In this document: one piece after another, positions 22,021 to 34,512 of the stretch | Layout: every line of letters starts with the position of its first letter | Position numbering within the stretch: position 1 is the first letter of the stretch | Origin: Chamaecyparis obtusa | Lineage: Eukaryota > Streptophyta > Pinopsida > Cupressales > Cupressaceae | Length of the DNA stretch: 64,000 nucleotides | NCBI GenBank assembly: GCA_027943335.1 | Contig: BSBK01001572.1 | Location: forward strand, 3,398,501 to 3,462,500 | Direction: 5' to 3' | Made by a program: the position numbers and the translations under genes | The notes under the pieces: generated by a model | What the model saw: only the letters and a program-made list of their open reading frames with translations | Told to the model about the DNA's origin: nothing | Database searches by the model: none

Positions 22021-22620
22021 CTTATAGCATTGTTCAACAACTCCAGCACACTAATGCCAAAATCTCCATGTTTGAGTTTCTTTGAATATCTCCAGCTCAT
22101 AGAGCCATACTAGACAAAGCTTTGCTCGGTTCTAATGTTCCTGATGACCTTGATTTAGACAGGTTCTAGACTATGGTTGGACATCTTACATCTCCGCAAT
22201 ATATCTCCTTTTCAGAGGAAGATGACAACTCCTTGAGTCACCCACACAATCAGCCTTTGCATATAGAAGTCTTGATCCTGAACCTTAGGGTCAAACATGT
22301 GTTGATAGATGGGGGCGCTAGCCTAAACATTTGTTCTTACAGCTTAATCACACAATTGGGATTTTTAGAATTGGCTATTGATCCTAGAAAGAAAATAACT
22401 ATCAAAGCCTATGATGAACAAGAAAGATCTTCTAAAGGCACCATTGTCTTACCCATCCAAGTGGGTCCAATTATCAAAGATACCATTTGTTAAGTGCTTG
22501 ATCTACCTTTGGCCTATAACATCCTCCTAGGGAGACCATGGATACATGAAATGCAAGGTATTCCTTCTACATACCATCAATGTCTAAAGTTTCCTTATGA
22601 GGGAGTAGAGATTACTATCC
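22021..22620 (+). pseudogene. Tat-like element aspartic protease
   Basis: The leader (YSIVQQLQHTNAKISMFEFL, a stop, ISPAHRAILDKALLGSNVPD) and the protease core (22,173-22,493: LIDGGASLNICS as the active site, then ITIKAYDEQERSSKGTIVLP) match Tat-lineage proteases. The catalytic triad is D-G-G rather than D-S/T-G, which is usual in this lineage. A TAA at 22,491 precedes [20 protein letters not shown], then [14 protein letters not shown]. The protease processes the polyprotein in the particle. Stops at 22,082-22,084 and 22,168-22,170 also break it. Confidence 0.85.
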
Positions 22621-24164
22621 CCACATATCTGAATACAACTTGCAATACATTGAAAGAAAGTGCAGATAAGCTTGTGCCTAATAATAGAGAATCTTCCATT
22701 GAACTAACTAAAGCAAAGTCCACATCTAACATGGAAGATCTTGCAAAAGAGGTCAATATCAAAGAAAATGAGATGGGAGAATATATTGTAGAGCCATTCT
22801 TATCTTTGACATCTCTCCCTATCTCACCTAAGTCTTACAGACAATCTTTGAAATTATCCAAGCCCGAACCTAAAGAACCTCTTGAAGCATATAAAAAGAA
22901 TTTTGTGGCAGAACAAGTATCCAAGAAAGATTTTAAAGAGGATGAAGTTGTGCTATCATGGCTATACAAAGATGAACCTGAATCTCAAGTTGTTCAAACT
23001 AGTGGCTCTCCAGTATCCAAACTCTCTTCTAAGTCATATGGTCCAGGAGGTAAATTGATAGCTAAGATGGGATATCTAGGTCAAGGACCTCTAGGAGTCA
23101 GAGGGAAAGTTCTCATGGTACCTCTCCCACATACTGGTAGAGAAAATAAAGACAAAGTTGGCTTAGGCTTTAAGAAGAAACCCTATCACCTCAAAGGTAA
23201 TTGCTCTCATGTCATAGAGCAGATCGCACCAGGAGAACCTCTTCTTAAGAAAGAAGAAACAAAACCATCAGATAGTGATTTAGATAGTTCAGAACTCATC
23301 CCCTATGAAAAATTGCCTAAGGAGATCAAAGACCTTCTTGATGATAAAGATGATCCAATCAAAAGAATTAATGTAGTAGAAACAGAAGAACTAGCTAATC
23401 TCAAAAACAATCAAGAAGAGGGAAGTAATAGTGATTCTAAGATAGATTCCCATGAGTATGAATTCATATCAAAATCTGAGGGTAACCCTTCTTGGGGTAT
23501 TCACCCTGACTTTACTCATGTTCTAAGATTTCCTAGAGATCCTGAATCAGAAGCTGAATCAAATGACTATGAATGGGGAGCCATTCCAGAACTAGATGGT
23601 CACCAATATGCACCTAATCCCAACATAAGTATAGAGTGAAATGATGAACCTATCGAGTCTGATCCACCTATGGCTGAATTGGACTCCCACGATGACATTG
23701 AGCCTATTCATGAATTGAATGTTTTAAGTTGTAATATCACCTTTGAACTTGAGCATCAGGTTAGGAACAATGATGACAAGTCCATATCCATAAACACTAT
23801 CTCCCAATCTTTCCTTACTTTGACTATCAAATATCCAGAACTTATTGATCAAACCTCCACAAATCTGAGCCATGGTATTTATACCTTCCTGAATGACTAT
23901 GCCCTTTCTTGCTACTTAAATGTAGTTGAGCCTATGAGGACTTCCATCAGTGACCTGAGCATCAGCATGACCGAGTTAGACATCAAATATCTTAGTCAGA
24001 AAAATAAGAATAAAAAGAAAAAGAAAAAGAGTTCTGAGGGTGAAAACCACTTTGTGGCAGTCTCAAAACCTACAAAAGTAAAAATAAAAGATGTATCCAA
24101 AGGTGAAAACCTCTCTGAGGCACCTAAGGATGAGACATTTGATGTCCTTCTGAGTCATTTATAG
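22494..24164 (+). pseudogene. Tat-like element protease-RT spacer with G-patch-like segment
   Basis: After the protease end there are two long open stretches, 22,494-23,639 and 23,670-24,164, split by a TGA. The first contains [20 protein letters not shown] followed by [11 protein letters not shown], which fits a G-patch (gly-rich RNA-binding segment with a-x-x-x-G-x-x-x-G-x-GLG). G-patch segments in this place occur in some plant gypsy polyproteins and after retroviral proteases. The second ends in a Lys run (KNKNKKKKKKSSEG) and paired 'EGENxxxA' motifs. The role of the spacer is unknown. Confidence 0.6.
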
Positions 24165-24284
24165 GATAGATCTCTAGTTCTAATCGAGCCCACTCAATCC
24201 ATCAATTTGGGTACAATAGAGGAACCACAATTGGTACATGTCGCACAATCATTATCAGAAGAAGAGAAACAAAAATTTACTACA

Positions 24285-25221
24285 TTCCTAATATAAAAGA
24301 AGATCAAATTTGCATGGAAATAATCAGATATGCCAGGATTGGATCCTAATCTCATAATGCATCATTTATCTATTGCTCCAAATGTCAAACCTATCAAGAA
24401 AAAATTGAGAAAGATGCATCCTCACATTGCACTCTTGGTAAAAGCTGAATTAGAGAAGCTCCTGAAAGCTAGATTCATCTGAGTTATTGACTATGCAGAG
24501 TGGATCTCCAATATCATACCCATTTCTAAACTAGATGGTTCAATCAGAGTGTGCACAGACTTTAGAGATGTGAATAGAGCATGCCCCAAGGATGATTTTC
24601 CACTACCTAACATTGATATGATAGTGGACATGACTATAGGTTTCAAGATGTATTCCTTAATGGATGGTTTCTTTGGATATAATCAAATAAAAATTGCTCT
24701 AGAGGATCAAGAGAAAACTGCTTTCACATGTGCATGGGGCACCTTCTATTGGAATATCATGCCATTTGGGCTTAAAAATACTGGTGCTACATATCAAAGA
24801 GCCATGACATCTATTCTCCATGACATGATGCATCAAACTATGGAAGATTATCTTGATGATACTTTAGCAAAATCTATGATTAGAACTGAACATCTAAAGG
24901 ACTTGAGCATGATCCTAGACAGAATGGAAAAGTTTAATCTCTGACTAAATCCTAATAAGTGTGCTTTTGGTGTCACTTCTAGAAAGCTCTTAGGATACAT
25001 CATTTTAAAGAAGGGCATTGAGGTTGATCTAGCTAAAGTAAAGGCTATAATGGAGATGCAACCTCCTAAGAATATCAGTCAGATGAGGACATTGCAAGGA
25101 AGAGTTCAATCTATCAGAAGATTCATATCACAGCTAGTGGACATATCACAGTCATTTACAAAAACATTACATAAAGGTGTGACCTTTGCATGGAAAAAAG
25201 AATTTGAATAGAACTTTAACC
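24285..25221 (+). pseudogene. Tat-like element reverse transcriptase
   Basis: Starts near FAWK-stop-SDMPGLDPNLIMHHL and runs through the finger and palm motifs: VCTDFRDVNRACPKDDFPLP, YSLMDGFFGYNQI (first catalytic Asp), MPFGLKNTGATYQRAM and EDYLDDTL (catalytic YLDD, where most relatives have YVDD), then the thumb (LLGYIILKKGIEVD). The reverse transcriptase copies the element RNA. In-frame stops lie near 24,292, 24,322, 24,480, 24,942 and 25,208. Catalytic residues are intact, so loss is by stops. Confidence 0.9.
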
Positions 25222-25660
25222 ATATCAAGAAGTATCTATCAAATCCTCCTATCTTGATGCCTCCTATTCATGGGAAGCCATTGATCTTATATGTCTCTGC
25301 AATAGATACATCACTGGGGGCATTGCTAGCACAGCACGATGAGAACAAAAAGGAAAGAGCTATATACTATATCAGTAGAACATTGGTTGCATATGAGAAG
25401 AACTATTCAATGATTGAGAAAGCTTGTCTAGCTGTGATCTTTGCATCATAGAAACTGAGACACTACATGTTAGCTCATACCAAACAATTGGTAGCTAAAA
25501 TTGATCCCCTCGAGTACTTACTAAGCAAAGCTGCCCTCACAGGTAGATTAGCTAAATGGGTTATGCTCTTAAGTGAATTTGACATTGAATATGTGGAACA
25601 AAAAGCTATCAAAGGGAAAGTCATTATTGATCAATTAGCAGAAGCACCATTGTTTGATGA
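25222..25660 (+). pseudogene. Tat-like element RNase H (first)
   Basis: NPPILMPPIHGKPLILYVSA, then TSLGALLAQHDENKKERAIY, then KNYSMIEKACLAVIFA and, after a TAG at 25,449, LRHYMLAHTKQLVAKIDPLE. This is the standard Ty3/gypsy RNase H, which digests RNA in RNA-DNA hybrids; the usual catalytic 'D' of YVDASD has become S-A-I-D here. Confidence 0.8.
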
Positions 25661-25689
25661 CACACCACTACAAATGGAATTTCTAGATT

Positions 25690-26102
25690 CCTCTATCATG
25701 CATCTTTCTTCTAGAGGATGGCAGTTATTCTTTGATGGCTCCTATACACAGAATGGATCTAGAGTAGGCATGTTGTTCATAACTCCTCAAGGATACGCAA
25801 TCCCAAAAGCATTCAGGTTAAAGTTTCCTTACACAAACAATATTGCAAAATATGAAGCCCTTTTGAATGGTATGAAACTAGCAATTGAATGGAGAGTGAC
25901 AGAGCTACACATTGATGGAGACTCTCAACTTGTTATTCATCAAGTCAATGATGTGTACCAAACTAAAGATGAAAAGCTCATTCCTTACAAGAAAATGGTA
26001 GATGATATTAAGAAATATTTCATATCTATCACATTTGAGCAAATTCCTAGAACAGAGAATAAGGTTGTCGATGCAATGGAAACACTATCTACTTTATTAT
26101 AG
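25690..26102 (+). pseudogene. Tat-like element second RNase H (archaeal-type aRNH)
   Basis: WQLFFDGSYTQNGSRVGMLF (first Asp), NNIAKYEALLNGMKLAIEW (Glu), ELHIDGDSQLVIHQVN (second Asp) and NKVVDAMETLSTLL (last Asp) form a full second RNase H. A second RNase H fused after the first is a hallmark of the Tat lineage. No stop falls in this domain; the frame ends at a TAG at 26,100. Confidence 0.85.
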
Positions 26103-26179
26103 CAGCCTGAACATGAACTACACTATGAGTTCCTAGTGGAAGCACTATCTTATCCTACATATGACTCCCTTGAAACCCA

Positions 26180-27470
26180 CATGATTTGCACCATTGTAGG
26201 TCATGATTCATCCAGATACAAAAACCTATTTTCTTATCTCCAAGACCAAATCATTCCCAATACCTTCAACTGCCATGAAAAGAGATACCTTATCCCTAAT
26301 GCCTCCTGATATGTCATCATTGGTAATGATCTATACAAATGAGGTCTAGATGGTACGCTACTTAGATGTTTAGAATAGGAAGAGTCTCAACATGCATTAG
26401 AGGAAGTCCATGAGGGTATTTGTGGGTCACACTCAAATGGTTTAACACTAGCTCAAAAACTTATTAGGTTAGGGTACTATTGGCCTAAAATGGAGAAAGA
26501 TTCAATCAAGTTTGCTAAAAGTTGTCAAAAGTGCCAAGTGCATGGCAACTTGATTCATGCTCCAAGGAGAGATCTAATTCCCTTCACAACACAATGGCCT
26601 TTTCAATAATGGGCTTTTGATCTGATAGGTTCTATCTATCCACACTCTTCTAATGGACATACCCATATAATCACTGCTACAGATTATTTTACAAAATGGG
26701 TAGAAGTAGTCCCTTTGACACAAGCAACTAGAAAGAAAATATCTATGTTCATATTGAACTATATCATATGCAGATATGGGATACCTCATTCCATAATCAT
26801 AGATAATAGTGGAAAATTCAAGAACAAAGACCTCGATGATCTATGTGCCAAATTCAAGATCACACAACATTGGTCTTCTATCTACTATCCTCAAGGGAAT
26901 GGACAAGCTGAGGCCTCTAACAAAAATCTATAGAAAATCTTGCACAGAACAGTTAATAAAATAGGAATAGACTAGCATCTCATGATCAATCCAACTCTTT
27001 GGGCCTACAGAACAAGTATCAGAACACCTACTGGGGCTACACCTTTCACTTTAGTTTATGGGTTTGAAGCGGTACTGCCTATTGAGGTTGAAATCCCATC
27101 ACTCAGAATTAGAATGCATGGTCTAGTAGCTGATGATGACTACAAAGTGTCTAGGTTGCAAGAACTTGAACTACTAGATGAGCACAGAAAAGTAGCATAT
27201 GATCATCTCAGAGTATATTAGAAGAGAATGTCTAGAGGTTACAACAAGAAAGTCAGACACAAAGAATTTCAGGTTGGTGATCTAGTCTTGAGAGAAAATT
27301 CTAAAAATCAATCCCATCGAGAACGCAAGGGGAAGTTTGAATCTAATTGGCTGGGTCCCTTTGTAATTACTACTACTTTTGGCTTTAGTGCCTATCAACT
27401 CTCAATGACTGAAGGAGAACAGCTCCGAGAACCAATCAACATTCTCCATCTAAAGAGATTATATGCCTAA
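26180..27470 (+). pseudogene. Tat-like element integrase
   Basis: The zinc-binding N-terminus (VHEGICGSH ... CQKCQVHG, an HHCC pattern) lies near 26,405-26,550. The catalytic core has WAFDLIGSIY (D), SIIIDNSGKFKN (D) and YYPQGNGQAEASNKNL (E), and a GPY/F-like end NWLGPFVITT at about 27,345. Integrase joins the cDNA into the host genome. Stops lie at 26,306, 26,340, 26,376, 26,608, 26,931, 26,973 and 27,219. No chromodomain follows, in contrast to the host array. Confidence 0.85.
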
Positions 27471-29837
27471 AGCATTCACTCTATGGTAAAATGTCCTGAA
27501 AAAATCTTAAAAATTGGAAAATGTCCTAAAAAAATGAACATCTTGGTGAAAACCTAGCAATAGGCACCTTGATGATTCACAAAAAAATCAAAAAATATCA
27601 AAAGTTCAAAAAAAATTAAAAAATGAAAAATACAAAAAAATGAGAAAAAAAAGAAAAAGTGCCTTGGTGAAAACTTGGAAACAAGCGCCTTGGTAGCAAA
27701 AATAGAATCTCTGCCAAGATGGTGAAAACCTAGCAAATGGGTGCCACTTGTTTCAAAATACTCCATCTATCAGTGCAATCTTGGTCTTTCCCAGCTTTCA
27801 ATTTTGCTTTAGTTTGTACATATCTCCCGGTTTGTTTCTGCATTTCTAGTTTTTAATAAGTCGACCTGTACACCACTTAGCTCAAGCGTCTATATCCTAT
27901 CAATGCTTAACACTTGGGGGAAATTAATGTTATATCCTATGGCCTCCATTAGATCTTAGACATATCATATCCAGTCAGAGTCCTTTGAAGCTTCATTTGA
28001 GTCAGTCAAGTTTGTCTCGTCTCCAGAAAGGATTTTGCATCTACAACAACAATCAAACACAAATTGAAAACAATCTGTGCTTTTCATGCTTTTATCTCCT
28101 TGTATGCTTACAGCATACTAATTCGCATTGAGATTTTTGCATAGTGTGTCCCTTCGAGCTCTTCGATGATGTCCTTTATAGGATTTAGAGAGTGATGACT
28201 AGGGGCATAATCTTTTCTTTTTCTTCTGCTTGTATGTGAAAATCTAACGTCTTTGGAAATACTAGATTGAAATGGTGTCCGATTGTAAGAGCCTCTATCT
28301 CGAATTGGATGGCCATGCGTAGCTTGACCATTGATACATAGAAAATTCAAGGAAGTTTGATCTCACTATTGTCTTTTTGAGTAAATTATTTCTCCTACTG
28401 TGAAACGTGATCTTACCTAAGGATGTGAATGATAAAGGGTCACTATGGGTAATTCACATTGGATTTAGAATGATCTCTTGATTGTTTGATGTGTTTGAAC
28501 TGCAAGGCATATTCAAGTCATCATGACATTTATGTTTTGATGCTTATACAAATTGCTATATCAAAATGGATATGATATTCAGGTCATCCTGGCACTTATG
28601 CTTTGATGCTTATATCTAATCTGACATTCTAAAAACAAAATCAATATTCATATATCCATGGTTGTTGACCAGTGGGTGTTGTATTGATTCTTGCCCATAC
28701 AAATCGATATTCATATGTCTATGGTTTCATAGCTAGTGGGCATTGTATTGATTTATCTAGTTACCTAAAAGTTCAATGATGATAACAAATCGACATATGA
28801 TCAATGACTAGGTCCTAGGTTTTAGGTTGCATTTCATTTTGCATGTTTCTTTGCATTTTTGCATGTTTGCATGATCTCACAATGGCTAAATGAACTTCAA
28901 TGCTTAAATGATTCTCCACTTGTCTATTCAAATCTAAAAAGAGCTAAATCTCACACGAAGGTTCCTCCAATGAAACAGCAAGTAGAATCCTTTTTTTGGG
29001 GATCAAAATCAAAATCTGAGATCATTCATATTGTCAACTACTTGCATAATCGACCTTCAATCATCACAAAAATCTAGAATTCAACTTAATTGATTATCTT
29101 TCATCAAACTATCAAAATTTCAACTTGGTCAACCATGGTCAACTCATGGTCAAACCTAGTCAAAATTGGTCTTTTGGACCTCCAAACGATGCAGAATGTG
29201 TCCCCGGATGTGTTTAACCACTTCTCAAATCAATTAACATGCTTCTAAACTATCAACCCTGACTTTTCTTGTAAGATTTCAATTTTAATCCCAAAGGGGG
29301 CATGGTATTACACATCATTCAAAGTTTGTAAGCTAGATTTGGAATCATATCTTTCCTCAGTAATCAAGACAACAACCACGTCTAGTTACTGATTCATCAA
29401 AATTCCTCATCACTCGAGGCAAAGCTATCATCACTTGGGGCATATCAGATTCTTCGATCCATATCAATCTGGTATCCTCCTAATCTTGTAATCTATATCA
29501 GCTTTTTACAACCATTAGTTCATCAGTGTTATTTCCTTGATTCTTCGGTAATTGAAGGGTTCAGATGTGATACCTACGTGATTATTCTAAAGACAATCGA
29601 GTCTAGAATCGGTCACTCACTTCTTTGCAATCCTAAGGTTCAGAATGAGGCATTTTGACACTCTTTCACAATCATCAGTTCATCACTGCTATAGTAAACA
29701 TTATCTTTGGTCATTCAGGACCTAATATCTTCAAATCTTTCAATCATCATATCTTTCGAATCAGTTTCATATCTTTAACATACACAGACTATCTTTGAAC
29801 CACTGCGCTTCACATAGTAATTCAAAGAGGGGCAAAA
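27471..29837 (+). other. Tat-like element 3' non-coding region and polypurine tract
   Basis: About 2.4 kb without a recognised domain. 27,490-27,750 has three copies of a CTTGG(T/A)GAAAAC-like block within an A-rich, low-complexity stretch. 28,500-28,760 holds two pairs of degenerate direct repeats (GTCATC..GCA.TTATG.TTTGATGCTTATA and ATTCATAT.TC.ATGGTT..AGTGGG). The polypurine tract AAAGAGGGGCAAAA (29,824-29,837) abuts the 3' LTR. Confidence 0.65.
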
Positions 29838-31104
29838 TGTAATACCCCAAAAATGGGCTATATGTTCATTAACCTCCTACATCCTCAAATCGAATGAAAT
29901 CAACATAGAAGTCCTAACCTAAGGCACATCTACACATCATCGAATCTAATTGATTATCTTAAATTCTGCATTGGGGAATATTCCTAGCAATATTCTTAAT
30001 TATCTTAATTACCTTTAATTTAATGATTATTTGGCGATAAATCACATTTATCCTAAAGTTTGATTAGTTGAATATTTTCATATTTAATTAATTAGATTTA
30101 ATATTTGCCACTTAATTGTTTAAGTAAATTTAATTCTATCTATTATTAATTGTATTATTTAATTTTGACAATAAATCCAATATCCTATGAATAATTGATT
30201 AAATGCTTATTTAATTAATTAAAGCATGTTGTCATTATTTAATAATATAGTTTTTGATAAAAGTTTGATTAAATGATTGATTAACCCATAAATCAATTAT
30301 TTATTTTCAAAAATCAGTTAAGTTGAGAGTAAATCATTTAATTATTTATTTAATTCTTAATTATTATGCACATTCAAAAAGTAGTTAAACTCCAAATTAG
30401 AAAATCAATGCAAAGTGTTGACTTTTTGGAACTCAACATCCTTTTGGAGTTCAAAAAGTTGATCTAAACTCTAATTTGAGTTAAAAAGTTGTTTTTGCAT
30501 GCTTTTGCATAATTTTGAGAATTAACTATCTTTCATGATCAGATAACTCAAAAATCAAGTTGAGTTTATCTGAGTGATTTATGGCTTTTTTTCATGCACC
30601 TCCAAAGCCCTGGATTTCTATAAATTAAGGCTTTAGCTCTTCACAAATCCATAGAATCTCAGAATTTTGCATAATCATGCTGAAGAATTGCTATCTGGAG
30701 AATCAAAGCTTATTGCAAATCAAGGCTATTGTGAGATCAATTTGGTTTTTACATTAATTTAGTTTTCATATCATATCATTGTTAGATAGATAGCATATCA
30801 GTTTTTACATATCATAGATTTCATATCAATTTTTTCATCTTATTGCATAGAAAATCCAAAAAAAATAGCTTAATTGCATTCAATTCATATCTAGATCAAT
30901 TGCATTCAAATCCTTCATTTAGGTGTCGTCAAGGTCACTGATTTCAATAACAATCTAAGAACATCATACTCGCAACTATTAGAAGGCAGTAAATCACCTA
31001 GTTAGTTTAGCTTTCAATTCATTGCATGATTTTGATTATAGCTAACCTCTAATGTTTTACTGAAGTGTTGTGTCTATAGATCAGGTACAAAATTCACACA
31101 CACA
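29838..31104 (+). repeat. Tat-like element 3' LTR
   Basis: 1,267 bp, TGTAATACCCC...CACACACA, matching the 5' LTR along its length. Confidence 0.9.
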
Positions 31105-31109
31105 AGGGT

Positions 31110-33662
31110 TTCAGTGAGAAACTCAAGAATACATCCATAAAGGGAATGTAGTGAAAGAGTCGGTGTTGTAACACCTAAGCTTAGGGAGCTGCAGAGATAA
31201 GTGTGAGCATTGTAAGAGGAGATTCACAGAGGAATGGATCTTAATGTCAGAGATGAAAGCGAGGATGAAGCCAAAGAAGGAAATTCTGAACAAGGAGAAG
31301 TTGAAGTTTTGAATCAAGAAGAAGAAAGAGTTTTCTGAGCCATCTCAAAGATCAAGAAGATACCTAAGATTGAGGTTTTGACATTTTCTTGAAATCTTAA
31401 CCTAGAGGAATTGATCGACTAGATCAATGAATGTGAATAATATTTTGAGTATGAAGATATCGAGGATCCTGATCGGGTCAAGTTTGTGAAGGCCAGACTG
31501 AAGGGTCATGTGAAGATCTAGTGGCCAGAGATTCAATTGGAGTGAAATAGAAGAGGAAAGGATAAAATCACAAGATGGGACCAGATGGTGGATAAATTGA
31601 ATTAACAGTTCATTCCTATTGATTATGAGCTTGACCTACTAAAGAAAATGCAAAGTTTGAAGCAAGCGAGAAGATCTATTCAAGAGTATACAAAGGCATT
31701 CTATCAAATCCTCATCAGAATAGGCTATGCAGAAGTGGATAAGGAGAAAGTTTCCCAGTACCTTAATGGGTTGAGGCCAAGCATTTTGGAAGAGCTAAAT
31801 CTGGTTCGAATGAACAATATTGAAGAGGCATACCAGTTTGTGCTAAAAGTAAGGGAAAAGCTTAACAAGAAGTTTGAGAGCAGACAAAGTGGAAGAGGTC
31901 GTGATGGAAGATCTGGTGGATGGTCATATACAGATCGAAATGAAGATCTAAAATATTAGGATGAGGCTAGTAATAGTTAGAATTAGAGAGAACATAATTT
32001 AAATCATTTCCATGATCAGAATAATAGAGATCAGAGAGGAAGATGAAGAGGACAAGGATCTGGAAGAGGAGGCTTCCGTGGAACATATTTTAACTGTGGA
32101 GGAGAAGGTCATACGGCATTTGAATGTCCTCAATGCCAAGGAAGGATGGATAGGAGGAAAAAAGGCCACACCAGAGTTACACATGTAGATGAAGATGCCA
32201 AATCATCATATTCTAAAGATCTTGAAAGAGGAGAAATACTGATCAACAAAAGAGTCCTGCTGAGTGGTGAGAATGAACCTGAACAAAGGAGGAGCCTGTT
32301 TCACACCAAGTTCAAGTGTGAGGGTAAGTGTTTTGATGTGATTATTGATAGTGGTAGTACTAATAATTTGGTGTTAGAAGAGATGGTGACAAAGTTGAAA
32401 CTCAAGATGCAAAAACATTCACATCCATATCGGGTTGCCTAGGTGTAGGAAGACCAAAAGGTCATGGTTAGTGAATAGTGTCTAGTGAAGTTCAAGATCG
32501 GTGGGTACCAAGATGAGGTACTATGTGATATCATATATATAGATGCATGCTATATGTTGTTGGGTAGACCTTGGCAGTTTGATAGTTGTGTTGTACATGA
32601 TGGTCATGCGAATACCTATTCCCTGATAAAGGATGGAGTGCGACATAAGCTAAAACCACTAAAGGAAACAGAAGCAAAGGTATGTGGTAATGCAAGAATA
32701 ACTTTTGTTGATAGAGGAAATTTCTTAAATGGTATGCAGCATGAGAATATGTGTTTTACTTTAATTCCAAAGGCTAGGAAAGAGGAAGTAGAAGATGTAC
32801 CTATAGAAGTTGCATAATTATTGAATGAGTTTCAGGATATTTTATCTAATAATGTGTCTGATGTATTATCACTAGTAAGAAAGATCAGTCATCATATGGA
32901 CTTGATTCTAGGAGCCACTTTGCCAAATAAGGCAGCATAGAGAATGACACTAGTAGAAAGTGAAGAGTTGAAGATGGATTGGAAGTTTAGTTTATCACAT
33001 CATCCATAGATTGTATATGGAAGTAGTCCCAGAAATGCATCTAAGTTGAGGAAGATAGATAAAGGAGAAATAAGTAGTGTTGAAGCTAAGGATTCTGTAG
33101 AACATTTGAAGAACATCCATGAGGAGGTGAGGAAACACATTACCAAGATGAATGCACAATATAAGGATAAGGTGGATGAGAAAAAGAAGCATAAGGAATT
33201 CTAGGTTGGAGATGAAGTCATGGTTCATTTGTGGAAGGAGCAATTTTTAGATGGTACATATAACAAGCTAAAAATGAAGAAGTTTGGGCCATGTAAGATA
33301 CTAAAGAACCATGATTCGGGAAATGCATATGAGGTCGAGTTTCCTACTGAGCTAAATATTTCACTAGTATTTAATATTTTAAATCTGATAGAGTATCATG
33401 AAGGAGGTGTTGAAGATAGGGTTACAATAGCATAGTGGAGTATTCTAGCAACTAGTTCAGCTATCAAGGAGATTGAAGACATACTAGATAGTTATGTTGG
33501 TAGAAGCATAAAGAATAGGACATATGAAGAGTATTTGGTCAAATGGAAAGGATGACCTGTTGAAGATTCATCATCGCTAATGAAGGAGGAGGTTAATCAT
33601 CTTGATTTTCCACTACACACCTGAGTCATGACAAGGTCACTTCTCAAATTACCCCAGGTGTC
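31110..33662 (+). pseudogene. Chromovirus array internal domain 3, 3' part: gag, protease, chromodomain remnant
   Basis: Continues unit 3 after the Tat-like element. The gag start codon is lost (ATACATCC in place of ATGCCTCC at about 31,130). Gag sequence is clear at 31,648-31,959 (VSQYLNGLRPSILEELNLVR). The zinc knuckle YFNCGGEGHTAFEC near 32,090 has Phe in place of its first Cys. The protease (32,146-32,442) keeps VIIDSGSTNNLV, and 32,485-32,817 includes ACYMLLGRPWQFD and YSLIKDGVRHKL. The RT-to-integrase junction (SEELKMDWKFSLSHHP) is near 32,950-33,010. The segment 33,220-33,435 holds MKKFGPCKILKNHDSGNAYE, the GPY/F-like integrase end, and a chromodomain follows to about 33,623. Confidence 0.8.
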
Positions 33663-34512
33663 TGATGTAGGAGCATCCTGTGTGTAAGAGAAATCTTGCA
33701 TCACCCAAAAAAAATTCTCATTTTCTTTTCAATAAGGGCTATCTTGTGCAGAGCTACTATTTATGGAAACTTTCTATTTTTAGTAAGTTTTTCATACGAT
33801 CTTGGAATGTTCTGGTTTCATAGTTTGAGGTTCATCTTAGTCATATTAGTCTGCCTGTAAAGTTTCATTGCTGGATCAAGTCTAGTCTTGAAGATATTGA
33901 AAATTTTTGGTATTGGAAATATGGTACAAAAAATTTGAACATAGTTTTGAAGGCTTTATAGGCCCCGAATGAGTTCAAAACTTTGGTTGACTGGAGCTTG
34001 TGTGAATTAGGCATTGTAGAGATCCTCACGCCCTTTTTGAATTGGGGTCATAATAGTCAATCAAAGCATCTGGTGATGACTTATGGTCTTCAAAAGTTGG
34101 GCCACCTGAAATGGTGAAAATTAAATTTCCTTCAAAAAAAAATTTGGGGTTTCAAAAGTTATTTTGAGCCAACTTTGATGTAATAAATTGAAAAATAAAA
34201 TAATTCTAAGTTTGGTCGGCCCTAAAGGCTAAATTTCTAGAACCTTCTTGGGTGGTGGAAATTACCTAAATAAAGAAGGCTCGTAGTGTTGTCTAGGGAG
34301 TTCTAGGTAGTAGATCTGGGTATTGATTCAAGGCTTTATCCTATAGAATATTGTAAGGGAATGCCCATGTGGCTTTGCATATTGTAATTCTAAAAGTTTG
34401 TAATTCTACATTTGTGGAGATAATAAGAAGCCCATTTTCTATTCTTTCATATTGTTGTTGTTTCTTTATTTCTATTTTTTTTTTGTAGTATTAAGGGGAG
34501 CACCCTTCATCA
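33663..34512 (+). repeat. Chromovirus array LTR 4
   Basis: 850 bp, TGATGTAGG...TTCATCA. The TATA-like motif is degraded (CTAAATAAAG near 34,265). Junction between units 3 and 4. Confidence 0.9.

Larger units (their letters stand above)
15748..31104 (+). mobile_element. Nested Tat-like Ty3/gypsy retrotransposon, 15.36 kb
   Basis: Bounded by the 5-bp target duplication AGGGT (15,743-15,747 and 31,105-31,109). The LTRs are 15,748-17,026 and 29,838-31,104. Internal order is a long leader, gag, zinc knuckle, protease, G-patch-like segment, RT, RNase H, a second RNase H and integrase with no chromodomain, then about 2.4 kb of non-coding DNA and a polypurine tract. The second RNase H, the long leader and the LGRPWIH...HQCLKFPY protease end point to the Tat lineage (Athila/Tat/Ogre group). 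Stops in every domain make it non-functional. By eye the LTRs differ at about 44 substitutions plus one 12-bp gap, about 96-97% identity, mostly C/T and G/A changes. Confidence 0.9.
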
